The position numbers and the translations under genes were made by a program. A model generated the notes under the pieces. The model did no database searches and was not told the origin of the DNA. It was given only the letters and a program-made list of their open reading frames with translations. From NCBI RefSeq assembly GCF_014204795.1, contig NZ_JACHMB010000001.1, positions 4,030,001-4,094,000 on the forward strand: 64,000 bases of DNA, read 5' to 3'. Of the stretch, positions 1-7,834 are shown in pieces (the stretch's first letter is position 1; the number at the start of each line of letters is the position of its first letter). This stretch comes from Nonomuraea jabiensis (GTDB lineage: Bacteria > Actinomycetota > Actinomycetes > Streptosporangiales > Streptosporangiaceae).

Positions 1-38
1 CTACGGCCGACCGTGCTTTCTCACGGCCGGCAGCCTCC

Positions 39-147
39 GTCCGGCGGTGGGACCGGGTCTCCTCGCTGTACGGGGGCCGTCTCCGGTCGGCGGTGGAACC
101 GGGTCGCCTCGCCTGTACGGGGACGGGCGCCGGTCGGCGGGGGGATC
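39..147. repeat. 46-bp tandem repeat, about 2.3 copies
   Basis: A unit containing CGGCGGTGG followed by ACCGGGTC and CTGTACGGGG recurs with a spacing of 46-47 bases (cggcggtgg at 42 and 88, cggcgg again at 135). Copies differ by a few substitutions. It abuts the longer 209-bp repeat. Several open frames cross it on both strands, but none has a ribosome-binding site or a recognisable product, so I treat it as non-coding repeat DNA. Confidence 0.7.
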
Positions 148-600
148 GGGCGCTCGGGCCTGCGCGTCCTGCTGGAAGGCCGCCGGACCCTCACGGCCGC
201 AACCATCGCCCGAGCGCAACCGTCGAGCGCCGTACGCGCTCCCGGGGCCCAGCACCCGCTCGGGGCCGCCTGCGCGCGAGGCTGAAGGCCGTCACGGCCC
301 TCGCCATCGCGGATCGGCCGCCATTCGCCGCCGGAGCGCAACCGTGCGGGGGGACCGGGCGCTCGGGCCTGCGCGTCCTGCTGGAAGGCCGCCGGACCCT
401 CACGGCCGCAACCATCGCCCGAGCGCAACCGTCGAGCGCCGTACGCGCTCCCGGGGCCCAGCACCCGCTCGGGAGCGCCTGCACGCGAGGCTGAAGGCCA
501 TCACAGCCCTCGCCATCGCGGTCATCGGCCGCCATTCGCCGCCGGAGCGCAACCGTGCGGTGGGACCGGGTGCTCGGGCCTGAGCGCTCTGCCGGAAGGC
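142..600. repeat. 209-bp tandem repeat, two full copies plus a decayed third
   Basis: The segment starting CGCTCGGGCCTGCGCGTCC at 151 recurs almost identically at 360, and a degraded copy begins near 571. The first two copies share long identical blocks covering the whole unit, while the third has diverged. The period of 209 is close to, but not an exact multiple of, three (69.7 codons), so the reading frame shifts between copies, which argues against a coding repeat. Function unknown. Confidence 0.75.
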
Positions 601-876
601 CCACCACGATCCTCACGACTGCAGCCACCGCCCGAGCGCGACGGAGAGTGCCGTGCGCGCCTCGTTACGGCGCCTGGCCCGGCGGCGGGGGATCGTTGTG
701 CGGGATCCGAGGAGTCGCCCGGTTGGGGGCCTGGAGGTGGCGCGCCAGGACGTCGGAGCTGGGGTGAGTTGAGTTGTGCAGGGAATGTGTGAAGGGTGTG
801 GGGGATAACCCTGGGTTTTCCCTTATTTATAGGGGGAAGTCGCTACGGCGATGCCACTTAAACGTAGGGTCAAGAC
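601..876. other. Intergenic region upstream of the lipoprotein gene
   Basis: No convincing gene. The last 80 bases are AT-richer than the surroundings (TTTTCCCTTATTTATAG around 816-832) and probably hold the promoter of the lipoprotein gene at 877, but I could not pick a clear -35/-10 pair. Only a weak ribosome-binding site (TAGGGT, 865-870) precedes the start. Confidence 0.4.
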
Positions 877-1698
877 ATGCTGAAGCGCACGATAGGACTC
901 ACCGCGGCCGGTGCCGCGCTCGTTGTGGCGGCGGTCGCCGGTTGTGGATCGAACGCCCAGCCCATCCAGGTCAACCTGGCCGCCTCTGAGGTGCTCGCGC
1001 AGGCCGCGCAGAAGACCGCGGAGGTCAGCAGCTACACGGTCGACGCCGTGGTGAACGTCACGCACCCGCAGGAGGGCTCGGGCAAGGTGCAGGGGCGCAT
1101 GCTCTACCAGAGCAAGCCCCAGCTCGCCGTGGACCTCACCCTGGACACCGTCGACATGGGCGGGAGGAGCCTGCCGGGCGGCGTGCGCGCCGTGCTGCAG
1201 GGCGACACCGTCTACGTCAAGGTGGAGGCGCTCAAGGACCTCATGGGCGCGACCAAGCCCTGGATCAAGGTCCCGCTCAGCGAGATGGGCGACTCCTCGC
1301 AGGTGAACGACTACCTGAGCAAGATCCAGCAGTTCGACCTGGGCACCGTGACCAAGCTCGTCACCGCCTCGCAGGACGTCAAGTCGGCCGGCAACGAGAG
1401 CGTCAACGGCACGGACACCACGCACTACAGCGGCACCTTCCCGGTGGACGCGGCCGTGCAGTTGCTGCCCGCCGACCAGCAGGAGCAGGCGCGTACGAAC
1501 CTGGCCGAGCTCAAGGACGTCAAGTTCGACATCTGGGTGGCCTCCGACGGCCTGCCGCGCAAGCTCGCGCTGAACGGCTCCAAGGAAGGCGCCACGCTCG
1601 ACGCCACCCTGCTCTTCAAGGGCTTCAACGAGCCGGTCACCATCGAGACCCCGCCCGCTGACCAGGTCGGAGAGCTCCCCAAGAGCACGACCAACTGA
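877..1698 (+). CDS. LppX/LprAFG-family lipoprotein
   Basis: A 273-residue exported lipoprotein. The N-terminus has Lys-Arg, a hydrophobic stretch and a lipobox ending VAGC (Cys near residue 23), so the mature protein should be lipid-anchored on the outer face of the membrane. The remainder is rich in amphipathic beta segments and resembles the LppX_LprAFG family, whose members carry lipids across the actinobacterial envelope. Conserved-looking blocks are YTVDAVVNVTHP and GVRAVLQGDTVYVK. It stands alone between repeat DNA and the rplJ promoter. Assignment rests on overall pattern rather than a single diagnostic motif, and its lipid ligand cannot be told from sequence. Confidence 0.75.
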   Translation: MLKRTIGLTAAGAALVVAAVAGCGSNAQPIQVNLAASEVLAQAAQKTAEVSSYTVDAVVNVTHPQEGSGKVQGRMLYQSKPQLAVDLTLDTVDMGGRSLPGGVRAVLQGDTVYVKVEALKDLMGATKPWIKVPLSEMGDSSQVNDYLSKIQQFDLGTVTKLVTASQDVKSAGNESVNGTDTTHYSGTFPVDAAVQLLPADQQEQARTNLAELKDVKFDIWVASDGLPRKLALNGSKEGATLDATLLFKGFNEPVTIETPPADQVGELPKSTTN

Positions 1699-1705
1699 GA
1701 ACGAT

Positions 1706-1734
1706 TTGGAAACTCGGCGGCCAGGACGTACTCT
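1706..1734 (+). promoter_or_regulatory. Promoter of rplJ-rplL
   Basis: TTGGAA (1706-1711) and TACTCT (1729-1734) are separated by exactly 17 bases, a good housekeeping-sigma promoter. Transcription would begin about 7 bases downstream, immediately in front of the structured L10-type leader. Confidence 0.65.
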
Positions 1735-1740
1735 GGTCGT

Positions 1741-1912
1741 TGCCGAAGACCGCCGGTCGTCGTCAGGTGCCTCAATGCCTGGCGACCGAAGGATCCACAT
1801 CATGTGGACGGCCCGCGCAGGTGTGATGCGAGTTTCCCACATGGTGTGACCCATGTGTGTGAGCCCCGTGTGCGCCCTGCGCCCGGGGCTGTTCTCATTT
1901 TCAGGGGCCCTT
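1741..1912 (+). ncRNA. Ribosomal protein L10 leader (autoregulatory mRNA leader)
   Basis: The transcript upstream of rplJ starts with GCCGAAGACCGCCGG, which I recognise as the conserved opening of actinobacterial L10 leaders. It is followed by several self-complementary segments: TCCACATCATGTGGA at 1794-1808, and AGCCCCG/CGGGGCT at 1862-1890 followed by a T-rich run. Known L10 leaders bind the L10-L12 complex and repress their own operon. Here the last hairpin could act as terminator or translation block. Exact ends are approximate. Confidence 0.65.
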
Positions 1913-1940
1913 CGCCGGTGGCACATCTGGAAGGAGGCCC

Positions 1941-2465
1941 ATGGCGAGGGCGGATAAGGCGACAGCGGTTGCCGAGCTCAAGAGTGAGTTCGAAGGCAGC
2001 GCCGCCGCCGTTCTGACCGAGTACCGCGGTCTCACCGTCGCGCAGCTCAAGGAGCTGCGTAATTCTCTCGGTGAGAATGCGAAGTTCGCCGTGGCGAAGA
2101 ACACCCTGACCAAGATCGCGGCCAACCAGGCCGGTGTCTCGGGTCTCGATGACCTGCTCGCCGGTCCGACCGCGATCGCCTTCGTCAACGGCGACGTTGT
2201 CGAGGCCGCCAAGGGTCTGCGTGACTTCGCCAAGGCCAATCCCCTTCTGGTGATCAAGGGCGGTGTCCTCGAGGGCAAGACGCTCGACGCCACCGAGATC
2301 ACCAAGCTCGCCGACCTCGAGTCCCGCGAGGTCCTCCTCGCGAAGCTTGCTGGCGCGCTCAAGGCGAAGCAGAGCGCTGCCGCTGCTGTGTTCGCCGCGC
2401 TGCCCACGCAGATGGCTCAGCTGGCCGACGCCCTGCGCGCGAAGCGCGACGAGGCGGGCGAGTAG
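1941..2465 (+). CDS. rplJ: Ribosomal protein uL10
   Basis: 174 residues, full length. It forms the base of the ribosomal stalk: the N-terminal domain binds 23S rRNA and uL11, and the C-terminal helix (about 135-174, Ala-rich with LPTQMAQLADALRAKRDEAG) anchors bL12 dimers. The ATG is preceded by a strong AAGGAGG and begins MARADKATAV, as in other actinobacteria. It is first gene of a two-gene operon with rplL and follows the L10-type leader that should regulate it. The usual upstream rplK-rplA are not in the window; a lipoprotein gene and repeats lie there instead. Confidence 0.97.
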   Translation: MARADKATAVAELKSEFEGSAAAVLTEYRGLTVAQLKELRNSLGENAKFAVAKNTLTKIAANQAGVSGLDDLLAGPTAIAFVNGDVVEAAKGLRDFAKANPLLVIKGGVLEGKTLDATEITKLADLESREVLLAKLAGALKAKQSAAAAVFAALPTQMAQLADALRAKRDEAGE

Positions 2466-2537
2466 CACGGGGGTTGCCGCAACACCCGCGGTCCCGTTTC
2501 TAGTTTCAGCAAGTCCCGAACGTAAGGAAAAAGCATC

Positions 2538-2930
2538 ATGGCGAAGCTCAGCACCGACGAGCTGCTCGACGCGTTCAAGGAGATGACCCTCCTCGAGCTG
2601 TCCGAGTTCGTGAAGCAGTTCGAAGAGGTCTTCGACGTCAAGGCCGCCGCCCCCGTCGCGGTTGCCGCCGCCCCCGCCGCCGCCGGTGGTGGCGAGGCCG
2701 CCGCCGTTGAGGAGCAGGACGAGTTCGACGTCATCCTCGAGGCTGCCGGCGACAAGAAGATCCAGGTCATCAAGGAGATCCGCGCCCTCACCTCCCTGGG
2801 CCTCAAGGAGGCCAAGGACCTGGTGGACGGCGCTCCCAAGCCCGTCTTCGACGGCAAGGTCAACAAGGAGCAGGCGGAGAAGGCCAAGGCTGCCCTCGAG
2901 GGCGCCGGCGCCACCGTGACCGTCAAGTAA
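2538..2930 (+). CDS. rplL: Ribosomal protein bL12 (L7/L12)
   Basis: 130 residues, typical length. Three parts are visible: an N-terminal dimerisation domain (1-35, LSEFVKQFEEVFDV), an Ala/Pro/Gly hinge (about 36-55) and the C-terminal factor-binding domain with KKIQVIKEIRALTSLGLKEA and the KPV turn. It recruits EF-Tu, EF-G and other GTPases to the ribosome. It lies 72 bases after rplJ with an AAGGAAAA-type ribosome site, and a strong terminator follows directly. Confidence 0.97.
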   Translation: MAKLSTDELLDAFKEMTLLELSEFVKQFEEVFDVKAAAPVAVAAAPAAAGGGEAAAVEEQDEFDVILEAAGDKKIQVIKEIRALTSLGLKEAKDLVDGAPKPVFDGKVNKEQAEKAKAALEGAGATVTVK

Positions 2931-2950
2931 GACGGTTTCTGTTCGCTGAA

Positions 2951-2995
2951 AAGGGGCGGGGACATCCTGGTGCCGGATGTCCGCCGCCCCTTTTT
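2951..2995 (+). terminator. Rho-independent terminator after rplL
   Basis: AAGGGGCGG-GGACATCC pairs with GGATGTC-GCCGCCCCTT around a short loop and is followed by TTTTTC. This is a classical stem plus T-run ending the rplJ-rplL transcript. Confidence 0.85.
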
Positions 2996-3075
2996 CGTGT
3001 CCTGAGCGGCCTCGCTCAGGAGATTCTCATGTCCGTCTCATCGCGCCGCGAAGCGGCTTGCCTAGCGTGCGAGCT

Positions 3076-4986
3076 GTGGTTACCGAAGCGAAGTCCCGTT
3101 GGGCGCTGACCGCCCTGCTCACAGGCACCGCGGTGCTCTACATCTGGGGCCTCGGCGCCTCCGGATGGGCAAATTCGTTCTATTCGGCGGCCGTTCAGGC
3201 GGGCAGTCAGAGCTGGACGGCGTTCTTCTTCGGGTCCTCCGACGCCGCGAACGCGATAACCGTCGACAAGACGCCCGCCTCCTTGTGGCCGATGGCGCTC
3301 AGCGTGCGGTTGTTCGGGCTCAATTCCTGGGCCATTCTCATTCCTCAGGCGCTCATGGGCGTGGGCACGGTGGCGCTGGTGTACGCGTCCGTGCGCAGGT
3401 TGGCCGGCGTCCGGGCCGGGCTGCTGGCCGGGGCCGTGATGGCGGTGACGCCGGTGGCCGTGTTGATGTTCAGGTTCAACAACCCCGACGCGCTGCTGGT
3501 GCTGCTGCTGACGGCCGCCGGGTACTGCGTGGTGCGGGCGCAGGAACGCGGGGTCACGCGGTGGCTGGTGCTGGCGGGGGCGGCGATCGGGTTCGCGTTC
3601 CTGGCGAAGATGTTGCAGGCGTTCCTGGTGCTGCCGGGGTTCGCACTGGTCTATCTCGTCACGGCACCGGTGCCGTTCTGGCGGCGGGTGTGGCAGCTGT
3701 CGCTGGCGGGCGCGGTCATGGTGGTCTCGGCCGGGTGGTGGGTGCTGGCGGTGGCGCTGGTGCCGGCCTCGCAGCGGCCGTACATCGGGGGTTCGCAGAC
3801 CAACAGCGTGCTGGAGCTGGCGCTCGGCTACAACGGGATCGGGCGGCTCAACGGCGGTGACTACGGCGGGCTGGGCAACCTGAACCAGCAGGCCGGGTGG
3901 CTGCGGCTGTTCGACACCGAGGCGGGCGGGCAGATCTCCTGGCTGCTTCCGGCGGCGCTGGCGCTGCTGGCCGCCGTCACCTGGGTCACCTGGCGGGCGC
4001 CGCGGACCGATCCGCTCCGGGCCGCCCTCTGGGTCTGGGGGAGCTGGCTGATCGTGACCGGGCTGGTCTTCAGCCTGATGCAGGGCATCTTCCACGCGTA
4101 CTACACCGTCGCCCTGGCTCCGGCGATCGCGGTGCTCGTGGGCATGGGGGCGGCTGTCCTGTGGGAGCGGCGGGCGTACCGGCTGCTGGCGTTGATCACG
4201 GCCGGTACGGCCGTGTGGTCGTACGTGCTGCTGTCGCGCAGCGCGGAGTGGAACTCCTGGCTGGGCGTGGTCGTGCTGGTGGCGGGGCTGGGGGCGGCCC
4301 TGGCGATGTTGTTCGCGCGCCGAGCGCTGGTCGTGGTGGCCGTCGCCGTGGTGGCGTGCCTGGCGTCCCTGGCGGGGCCGGCGGCGTACGCGGTGGACAC
4401 GGCCGCGTCCGCGCACACCGGGGCCATCCCGACGGCGGGGCCCTCCACCGGCGGGTTCGGCCGGGGCTTCGGCGGGCCCGGCGGCGGCGGGTTCGGGGCC
4501 GGCGGGCCTGGGGGTGGCGGTCAGCAGTTCCGCCGGACGCCCGGGAACGGCTGGTCGCCCGGCCGTCAGGCGTTCCAGGCGCCGCCCGGTGGCCGGGGGA
4601 TGGGGCGCGGCGGCATGGGCGGGCTGCTCAACGCGGGCACTCCGGCCGCCGAGCTGACCGCGCTGCTGAAGACCGGCGCCTCCGCGTACACGTGGGCGGC
4701 GGCGACGGTGGGCTCCAACAACGCGGCCGGCTACCAGCTCGCCAGCGGGCAGCCGGTGATGGCGGTGGGCGGCTTCAACGGCACCGACCCCGCGCCGACG
4801 CTCGAGCAGTTCAAGCGGTACGTCGCCGAGAAGAAGATCCATTACTTCGTCGGCACGGGGATGGGGATGGGCGGTCGCAGCACGGGCGGCAGCGACGACG
4901 CGGCCCGGATCGCGGCCTGGGTGCAGGAGACCTTCACCGCCACCACCGTCGGGGGGACGGCGGTCTTCGACCTCACCCGGCCGTGA
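3076..4986 (+). CDS. GT39-like membrane glycosyltransferase
   Basis: About 636 residues, polytopic. The N-terminal half has repeated hydrophobic helices and the family features of ArnT/PMT-type (GT39) transferases: a first external loop with SWTAFFFGSSD..ITVDKTPASLWPMALSVRLFG, where the acidic residues are catalytic in relatives, then AGLLAGAVMAVTPVAVLMFRFNNPDALLVLL. Such enzymes move a sugar from a polyprenyl phosphate donor onto protein, lipid or cell-wall acceptors outside the membrane. The C-terminal part has a Gly/Pro-rich linker (about residues 455-520) and a soluble domain ending EKKIHYFVGTG. An open frame runs up to 2977, but that lies inside the rplL terminator; I prefer GTG 3076, with GTG 3067 an alternative. 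Acceptor unknown. Confidence 0.8.
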   Translation: MVTEAKSRWALTALLTGTAVLYIWGLGASGWANSFYSAAVQAGSQSWTAFFFGSSDAANAITVDKTPASLWPMALSVRLFGLNSWAILIPQALMGVGTVALVYASVRRLAGVRAGLLAGAVMAVTPVAVLMFRFNNPDALLVLLLTAAGYCVVRAQERGVTRWLVLAGAAIGFAFLAKMLQAFLVLPGFALVYLVTAPVPFWRRVWQLSLAGAVMVVSAGWWVLAVALVPASQRPYIGGSQTNSVLELALGYNGIGRLNGGDYGGLGNLNQQAGWLRLFDTEAGGQISWLLPAALALLAAVTWVTWRAPRTDPLRAALWVWGSWLIVTGLVFSLMQGIFHAYYTVALAPAIAVLVGMGAAVLWERRAYRLLALITAGTAVWSYVLLSRSAEWNSWLGVVVLVAGLGAALAMLFARRALVVVAVAVVACLASLAGPAAYAVDTAASAHTGAIPTAGPSTGGFGRGFGGPGGGGFGAGGPGGGGQQFRRTPGNGWSPGRQAFQAPPGGRGMGRGGMGGLLNAGTPAAELTALLKTGASAYTWAAATVGSNNAAGYQLASGQPVMAVGGFNGTDPAPTLEQFKRYVAEKKIHYFVGTGMGMGGRSTGGSDDAARIAAWVQETFTATTVGGTAVFDLTRP

Positions 4987-5377
4987 GGGAGGCGGCGGCG
5001 CGGACCTGGGTGACGGCGCCGGTGTCCATGTAGTCCCGGGTGTGGATGATCCGGCCGTTCCTGATCCGGAGCACGAGGAGGCCAGGGACGGTGATCGACT
5101 GCCCGCCGACCGTGACGAACGTGTCCTGCTCCAGCAGCACGACCTCCGGGTCGGTCGCCTGGTGGAGCGAGACGCGCCGTACCTCGTCGGGCTTGAACGG
5201 CAGCGCGCCCCACATCGCCCGGTATCCGGCGCGGATCTCCTCCCTCCCCTTGAACGGCGCCAGCCCCCCGAACGGGAACTCGTGCAGCGCGTCCTCCGCG
5301 TAGAGGTCGGCCAGTTCGTCCGCGGACTTGTGGAGCATGGCCGCGTGGTAGGCGGTGACGATCTCTTCGACGGACAT
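4973..5377 (-). CDS. NTF2/SnoaL-like fold protein
   Basis: 134 residues with the alpha+beta pattern of the NTF2-like superfamily: EEIVTAYHAAMLHKSADELADLYAEDALHEFPFG, then RAGYRAMWGALPFKP and a final strand pair FVTVGG..ITVPGLLVLRIRNGRIIHTRDYMD. Members bind small hydrophobic molecules or act as isomerases/hydrolases; this one has no diagnostic catalytic set that I can name. I start at ATG 5377 because GGAAGGGA lies 6 bases upstream, whereas the earlier ATG at 5398 has none. It is divergent from the TetR gene at 5468, so is probably its target. Its last 14 bases overlap the end of the glycosyltransferase gene. Confidence 0.75.
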   Translation of the reverse strand: MSVEEIVTAYHAAMLHKSADELADLYAEDALHEFPFGGLAPFKGREEIRAGYRAMWGALPFKPDEVRRVSLHQATDPEVVLLEQDTFVTVGGQSITVPGLLVLRIRNGRIIHTRDYMDTGAVTQVRAAASLTAG

Positions 5378-5398
5378 GGGTGATCCCTTCCAATTCAC

Positions 5399-5418
5399 TC
5401 AACAGTCGTTGACTCAAC
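5399..5418. promoter_or_regulatory. Interlocked palindrome, probable TetR operator
   Basis: TCAAC-AGTC-GTTGA (5399-5412) overlaps GTTGA-C-TCAAC (5408-5418), giving alternating repeats of one 5-base half-site. It sits in the short space between the divergent NTF2-like and TetR genes, the normal place for a TetR operator. Protein binding is inferred. Confidence 0.55.
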
Positions 5419-5467
5419 GAGCGTAGAGCGAAGGAGCGAGGTCGGTCAACGCATGTAGAGTCGGGGC

Positions 5468-6034
5468 GTGGTCGAGAAGGGGCTTCCGCGGGCCGAACGG
5501 CGGCGCAGGAGCGAGGAGCGGATCCTGGGGTCCGCCAGGGCGCTGTTCGCCGAGGTGGGGTTCGAGCGGGCCACCATCAGGGCCATCGCCAGGCGGGCCG
5601 AAGTTGACCCCGCCCTCGTGATGCAGTACTTCGGCAGCAAGCAGGAGCTCTTCCAGCGGGCCGTGCAGGCGGCGCCGGTCGCGCACGGCGAGCTGAGCGC
5701 TGACGAGGTGGTCGAGCAGGTGCTCGGCACGCTCGGCCTGAAGCTGGGCGAGCTGCCGCAGAGCTCGCTGGCCATGATGCGCTCCATGCTCACGCACCCC
5801 GAGGCGGCCGTCTCGGCGCGCAAGGTGCTGGGCGCGCAGATCGACCGGCTGGCCCAGGTCGTGCCAGGCGAGGACGCGAGGCTGCGAGTGGCACTGATGA
5901 TGATGATCATGCTCGGCGTGACCGTCGGGCATCAGCTGCTCGACCTCGACGAGCTGCGCGGGGTGCCGCAGGAGGAGATCGCCCGGCTGCTGCGGCCCGG
6001 CCTGCAGGCGCTCGCCGGCCCGGAGGGCTCATAA
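5468..6034 (+). CDS. TetR/AcrR-family transcriptional regulator
   Basis: 188 residues. The N-terminal helix-turn-helix is clear at about residues 12-58: ERILGSARALFAEVGFERATIRAIARRA then LVMQYFGSKQELF, the TetR signature. The C-terminal domain is the usual helical ligand pocket, here with a Met-rich helix (ALMMMIMLGV). It starts at GTG 5468. It is divergent from the NTF2-like gene with a palindromic operator between them, so it most likely represses that gene and itself. The inducing ligand is unknown. It could also act on the operon that follows at 6132. Confidence 0.9.
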   Translation: MVEKGLPRAERRRRSEERILGSARALFAEVGFERATIRAIARRAEVDPALVMQYFGSKQELFQRAVQAAPVAHGELSADEVVEQVLGTLGLKLGELPQSSLAMMRSMLTHPEAAVSARKVLGAQIDRLAQVVPGEDARLRVALMMMIMLGVTVGHQLLDLDELRGVPQEEIARLLRPGLQALAGPEGS

Positions 6035-6051
6035 CCGCGCCGTAACAAGTT

Positions 6052-6069
6052 ATTGGAACGGGTTCCAAT
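6052..6069. promoter_or_regulatory. Perfect palindrome matching the KstR consensus
   Basis: ATTGGAAC-GG-GTTCCAAT is a perfect 8-base inverted repeat with a 2-base centre. Its core TGGAACGGGTTCCA fits the mycobacterial KstR operator consensus TNNAACNNGTTNNA. It lies 63 bases upstream of the MCE-type ATPase start, so should control the downstream lipid-transport operon. The regulator could be a KstR homologue elsewhere or the TetR protein just upstream. Confidence 0.6.
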
Positions 6070-6131
6070 TCGGTCGGCCGCCGTTACGGTTGAGAGGCCC
6101 CTGAATACTGCCTGCGATCGGAAGGTGTCCA

Positions 6132-7133
6132 GTGGGAGTCGAAGTCGTGGTCGACGGGCTGACCAAGTCGTTCGGCCGGCAGGTCATCTGGGAGGACGTC
6201 TCGCTCACGCTCCCCGCGGGCGAGATCTCCGTCCTGCTCGGCCCTTCGGGCACCGGCAAGTCGGTCTTCCTCAAGACGCTGGTGGGCCTGCTGCGGCCCG
6301 ATCGCGGGCACATCTGGATCGACGGCTATGACCTGGCCAACTGCAACGAGAACAAGCTCTACGAGCTGCGCCGGCTGTTCGGCGTGCTCTTCCAGGACGG
6401 GGCGCTGTTCGGCTCGCTCAACCTCTACGACAACATCGCCTTCCCGCTGCGCGAGCACACCAAGAAGACCGAGTCGCAGATCCGCCAGATCGTGATGGAG
6501 AAGGTGGAGCTGGTCGGCCTGGTCGGCGCGGAGTCCAAGCTGCCCGGGGAGATCTCCGGCGGCATGCGCAAGCGCGCGGGGCTGGCCAGGGCGCTGGTGC
6601 TGGATCCGGAGATCATCCTGTTCGACGAGCCCGACTCCGGCCTCGACCCCGTCCGCACCGCGCTGCTCAACCAGACCATCGTCGACCTCAACGCCGAGAT
6701 CGAGGCGACGTTCCTGATCGTGACGCACGACATCAACACCGCCCGTACGGTCCCCGACAGCATCGGGATGCTGTTCAGGCGCGAATTGGTCATGTTCGGC
6801 CCGCGCGAGATGCTGCTGTCGAGCGACGAGCCGGTGGTCCGGCAGTTCCTCAACGCCAGGAGGCACGGGCCCATCGGCATGTCGGAGGAGAAGGACCTGT
6901 CCGAGCTGGAGGCCGAGGCCCAGATGGGGCTCGATCCCGGCGTGCTGCCGCCGATCCCGCCGCAGCTCATGCCGACCGGCAACAGGATCCGTCGCTCGCA
7001 GCAGCCGCCGGGGGCGTGGCTGGCGGCCAACGGCGTGATCCCGCCGCAGGGCTCGTTCGTGGACGAACGCGGGCGTAACTGGCTGGAGGAGTATCCCCGC
7101 CGCGTGAACGCCTACCTGCACGGCGTCCAGTAA
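6132..7133 (+). CDS. ABC transporter ATPase of the Mkl/MceG (MlaF) type
   Basis: 333 residues. Walker A is LLGPSGTGKSVFLKTL (about residues 37-52), Q-loop LFQDGALFGSLNLYDN, signature EISGGMRKRAGLARAL, Walker B IILFDEPDSGLDP and H-switch VTHD. GPSGTGKS and the DGALFGSLN Q-loop are typical of the MlaF/Mkl subfamily that powers MCE lipid importers. The C-terminal 90 residues are an extension rich in Pro and Arg, as in actinobacterial Mkl proteins; in mycobacteria MceG serves several Mce permeases located elsewhere. It starts at GTG 6132 after GGAAGG. Two Mce-associated protein genes follow. No YrbE/Mce genes are in the window, so its permease must be encoded elsewhere. Confidence 0.9.
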   Translation: MGVEVVVDGLTKSFGRQVIWEDVSLTLPAGEISVLLGPSGTGKSVFLKTLVGLLRPDRGHIWIDGYDLANCNENKLYELRRLFGVLFQDGALFGSLNLYDNIAFPLREHTKKTESQIRQIVMEKVELVGLVGAESKLPGEISGGMRKRAGLARALVLDPEIILFDEPDSGLDPVRTALLNQTIVDLNAEIEATFLIVTHDINTARTVPDSIGMLFRRELVMFGPREMLLSSDEPVVRQFLNARRHGPIGMSEEKDLSELEAEAQMGLDPGVLPPIPPQLMPTGNRIRRSQQPPGAWLAANGVIPPQGSFVDERGRNWLEEYPRRVNAYLHGVQ

Positions 7134-7329
7134 CTCCCTGGTGCTTCCTGCCGAATAGGGCGGCGCAGGCCCTCAGCGGGCAGCTGAGGGCCGTCTGAGG
7201 GCATATCGGGGAGATCCGGGTTCGTTGCCCGATTCGTGCCGCGTCCTCTACCGTCTCGGTTGTTTCGGGGGCTCCAGCGCGGAGCCGGGGGTTATGATCC
7301 GGCGACCGGCTGGGGAAGGGGTGAGCGAC

Positions 7330-7830
7330 GTGGCAGGACTTGCCGCCCGGCCCGCCCGCATCCTGATCGCCGCGCTCAGCGGAGTGCTCGCGGTGCTGGT
7401 CGGCACGGGCGTGTGGATCGCCGCGCAGGCGCGCGAGGAGCAGGGCAGGGCAGGCGACAAGCAGTCGGCGCTCCTGGCGGCGGGGACCCACGCGAAGAAC
7501 CTGATCTCGCTCGACTACAAGTCCGTCGACGCCGACATCAGGCGCATCCTCGACACCTCGACCGGGCCGGCCAGGGCGGAGTACGAGGCCAACGCGGCCA
7601 AGCTCAAGTCCACCACGGTCAGGAACAAGGTCGTCCAGCACGGCGTGCTGCGCGCGACGGGGCTGGCCTCCATGGCCGGCACCACGGCCAAGGTGCTGGT
7701 CGTGGCCGACGTGGAGATCCGCTGGGAGGGCTCCAAGAGCCCGCCGCAGGAGCGGTACTACCGGTGGTCGATGGAGCTGGCCAAGGTCGGCGGCGCCTGG
7801 CTGGTGTCCAAGGCGGTGCAGGTCTCGTGA
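7330..7830 (+). CDS. Mce-associated membrane protein (first of two)
   Basis: About 166 residues from GTG 7330 (GGGGAAGGGG lies 8 bases upstream); ATG 7294 is an alternative giving 12 more residues. One N-terminal membrane helix (ILIAALSGVLAVLVGTGVWIAA) is followed by the characteristic Mce-associated domain: ISLDYKSVDADIRRILDTSTGPARAEYEAN, then two strands VLVVADVEIRWEG and YRWSMELAKVGGAWLVSKAVQV. The external domain is NTF2-like. Proteins of this family accompany Mce lipid transporters and stabilise them in mycobacteria. The gene after it is a diverged tandem copy, and the preceding gene is the matching ATPase. Confidence 0.75.
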   Translation: MAGLAARPARILIAALSGVLAVLVGTGVWIAAQAREEQGRAGDKQSALLAAGTHAKNLISLDYKSVDADIRRILDTSTGPARAEYEANAAKLKSTTVRNKVVQHGVLRATGLASMAGTTAKVLVVADVEIRWEGSKSPPQERYYRWSMELAKVGGAWLVSKAVQVS

Positions 7831-7834
7831 GGCG

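Noticed and set aside
1..767. Several overlapping open frames on both strands in the first 770 bases
   Set aside because: They are created by the GC-rich tandem repeats. The 209-bp period changes reading frame between copies, and none has a ribosome site.
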